Made by a program: the position numbers and the translations under genes
Assembly: GCF_009862265.1 (NCBI RefSeq)
Contig: NZ_WWGX01000006.1
Coordinates: 206,605 to 270,604 of the forward strand
DNA: 64,000 nucleotides
Reading direction: 5' to 3'
From: Streptomyces sp. SID8352
Lineage (GTDB): Bacteria; Actinomycetota; Actinomycetes; Streptomycetales; Streptomycetaceae
Shown here: positions 63,363-64,000 of the stretch, piece after piece
Position numbering within the stretch: position 1 is the first letter of the stretch
How the letters are laid out: the number at the start of each line of letters is the position of its first letter
The notes under the pieces: generated by a model
Databases searched by the model: none
Told to the model about the DNA's origin: nothing
Seen by the model: only the letters and a program-made list of their open reading frames with translations

Positions 63363-64000
63363 ATGGCTTCGACGACGCCCGGGACCGCCGGGGGCCCGGC
63401 GGAGGGACGGACCGCGCCGGAGGGCGGTGCCGCCCGGCCCCCGGGCATGACCGACGTCGCCCGGCTCGCCGGGGTGTCGGCGCAGACCGTCTCCCGGACG
63501 CTGGCGGGCCACCCCCACGTCCGCCCGGAGACCCGGGCCAGGGTCCTCGCCGCCGTCGGGCAGCTCGGCTACCGCAGGAACAACGCGGCGCGCGCCCTCT
63601 CCTCGGGCCGCAGCCGCACCATCGGCGTGGTCACCCTGCGGACCACCTTCGCCTCCCGGGCCGGCCTCGCCCTCGGCGTCGAGACGGCGGCCCGTGCGGC
63701 GGGCTACGCCGTCTCCGGCGCCACCACCGCATCGCCGGACGCGGCGGCCGTGACGGAGGCCCTGACCCGGCTGGTCGACCAGGGCGTCGAGGGCGTCGTC
63801 CTCTGCGTCCCGCTGGTGCGGGCCTCCCCGGCACTCGAACGCCTCACCCGCGCCGTGCCGACGGTCACCGTCGACGGGGCGCGGACGGCGGCCGCCGAGG
63901 TCGTCGCCGTCGACCAGGCGCTGGTGGCCCGGCTGGCGACACGGCACCTGACCGACCTGGGGCACGAGAGCGTCTGGCACGTCGCCGGACCGGGGGAGTG
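63363..64000 (+). CDS. LacI-family transcriptional regulator (truncated by window end)
   Basis: The first 212 residues of a regulator running off the right edge with no stop. A 28-residue N-terminal extension precedes the HTH (MTDVARLAGVSAQTVSRTLA, then NNAARALSSGRS hinge). The periplasmic-binding-like effector domain begins TIGVVTLRTTFASRAGLALG. ATG 63363 follows GGGAGGGACACG. It is divergent from the GH35 beta-galactosidase gene, which it probably represses until a galactoside or related sugar binds. Confidence 0.9.
   Translation, partial: MASTTPGTAGGPAEGRTAPEGGAARPPGMTDVARLAGVSAQTVSRTLAGHPHVRPETRARVLAAVGQLGYRRNNAARALSSGRSRTIGVVTLRTTFASRAGLALGVETAARAAGYAVSGATTASPDAAAVTEALTRLVDQGVEGVVLCVPLVRASPALERLTRAVPTVTVDGARTAAAEVVAVDQALVARLATRHLTDLGHESVWHVAGPGE

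Overview
The window is high-GC actinobacterial DNA, almost certainly from a Streptomyces chromosome. Evidence: extreme third-position GC, many GTG starts, leaderless-looking genes, a conservon (cvnA-D plus P450), a SigB/F/G-type sigma factor, FemX, BlaI/M56 pairs and a CvnE-type P450 with no EXXR motif. No rRNA, tRNA, IS element, integrase or CRISPR array was seen. The window cuts a ferredoxin-NADP reductase gene at its left edge and a LacI-family gene at its right edge.

Region 1 to 16.8 kb: small regulatory and stress modules. These are an MFS exporter, a CsbD stress protein, a decayed FAD-oxidase (alkylglycerone-phosphate-synthase-like) pseudogene in front of a diacylglycerol kinase, a large KatE/HPII-type catalase behind a SigB-like promoter, a methyltransferase, a TetR/alcohol dehydrogenase divergent pair with a double operator, a BlaI/M56 sensor pair, a flavodoxin, a TetR-MFS efflux operon, and a rhodanese/CstR-like divergent pair with a clear CsoR-type operator.

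Region 17 to 32.5 kb: a TsaD (Kae1) protein outside the usual tsaB-rimI context, followed by a frameshifted GNAT gene; a phosphoketolase-GH65 operon; a secreted protein; a DMT transporter; a coiled-coil/histone-H1-like/winged-helix protein; a gene-poor stretch with a DUF488 remnant; a methyltransferase; FemX; a SigB-family sigma factor with a perfect 26-bp terminator; a PRC-barrel protein; and Dps. CsbD, KatE, Dps and the sigma factor together suggest general or osmotic stress functions.

Region 32.7 to 49.2 kb: an MFS transporter, a 9-bp minisatellite, an orphan xanthine-dehydrogenase-type FAD subunit, a secreted GH25 muramidase, the conservon cvnABCD-P450 with a second P450 convergent to it, a CAP-domain protein and pyruvate carboxylase.

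Region 49.2 to 59.2 kb is the most interesting part: a minus-strand exopolysaccharide locus. In transcription order it encodes a large secreted Agd3-like deacetylase, a PelF-type glycosyltransferase, a 12-TM PelG-like membrane protein, three sugar-nucleotide enzymes (4,6-dehydratase/epimerase-type SDR, nucleotidyltransferase, second epimerase), a spherulin-4 (Sph3/GH135-like) protein, a GH114 lipoprotein and a small ABM-domain protein. Several genes overlap by 4 bp. The parts list mixes bacterial Pel (PelF, PelG) with the fungal galactosaminogalactan toolkit (Agd3, Sph3, Ega3/GH114, epimerase), so the product is inferred to be a partly deacetylated amino-sugar polymer.

Region 59.2 to 64 kb: a secreted Ig-like protein, a Streptomyces-type hypothetical protein, and a GH35 beta-galactosidase divergent from a LacI-family regulator with a dyad operator between them.
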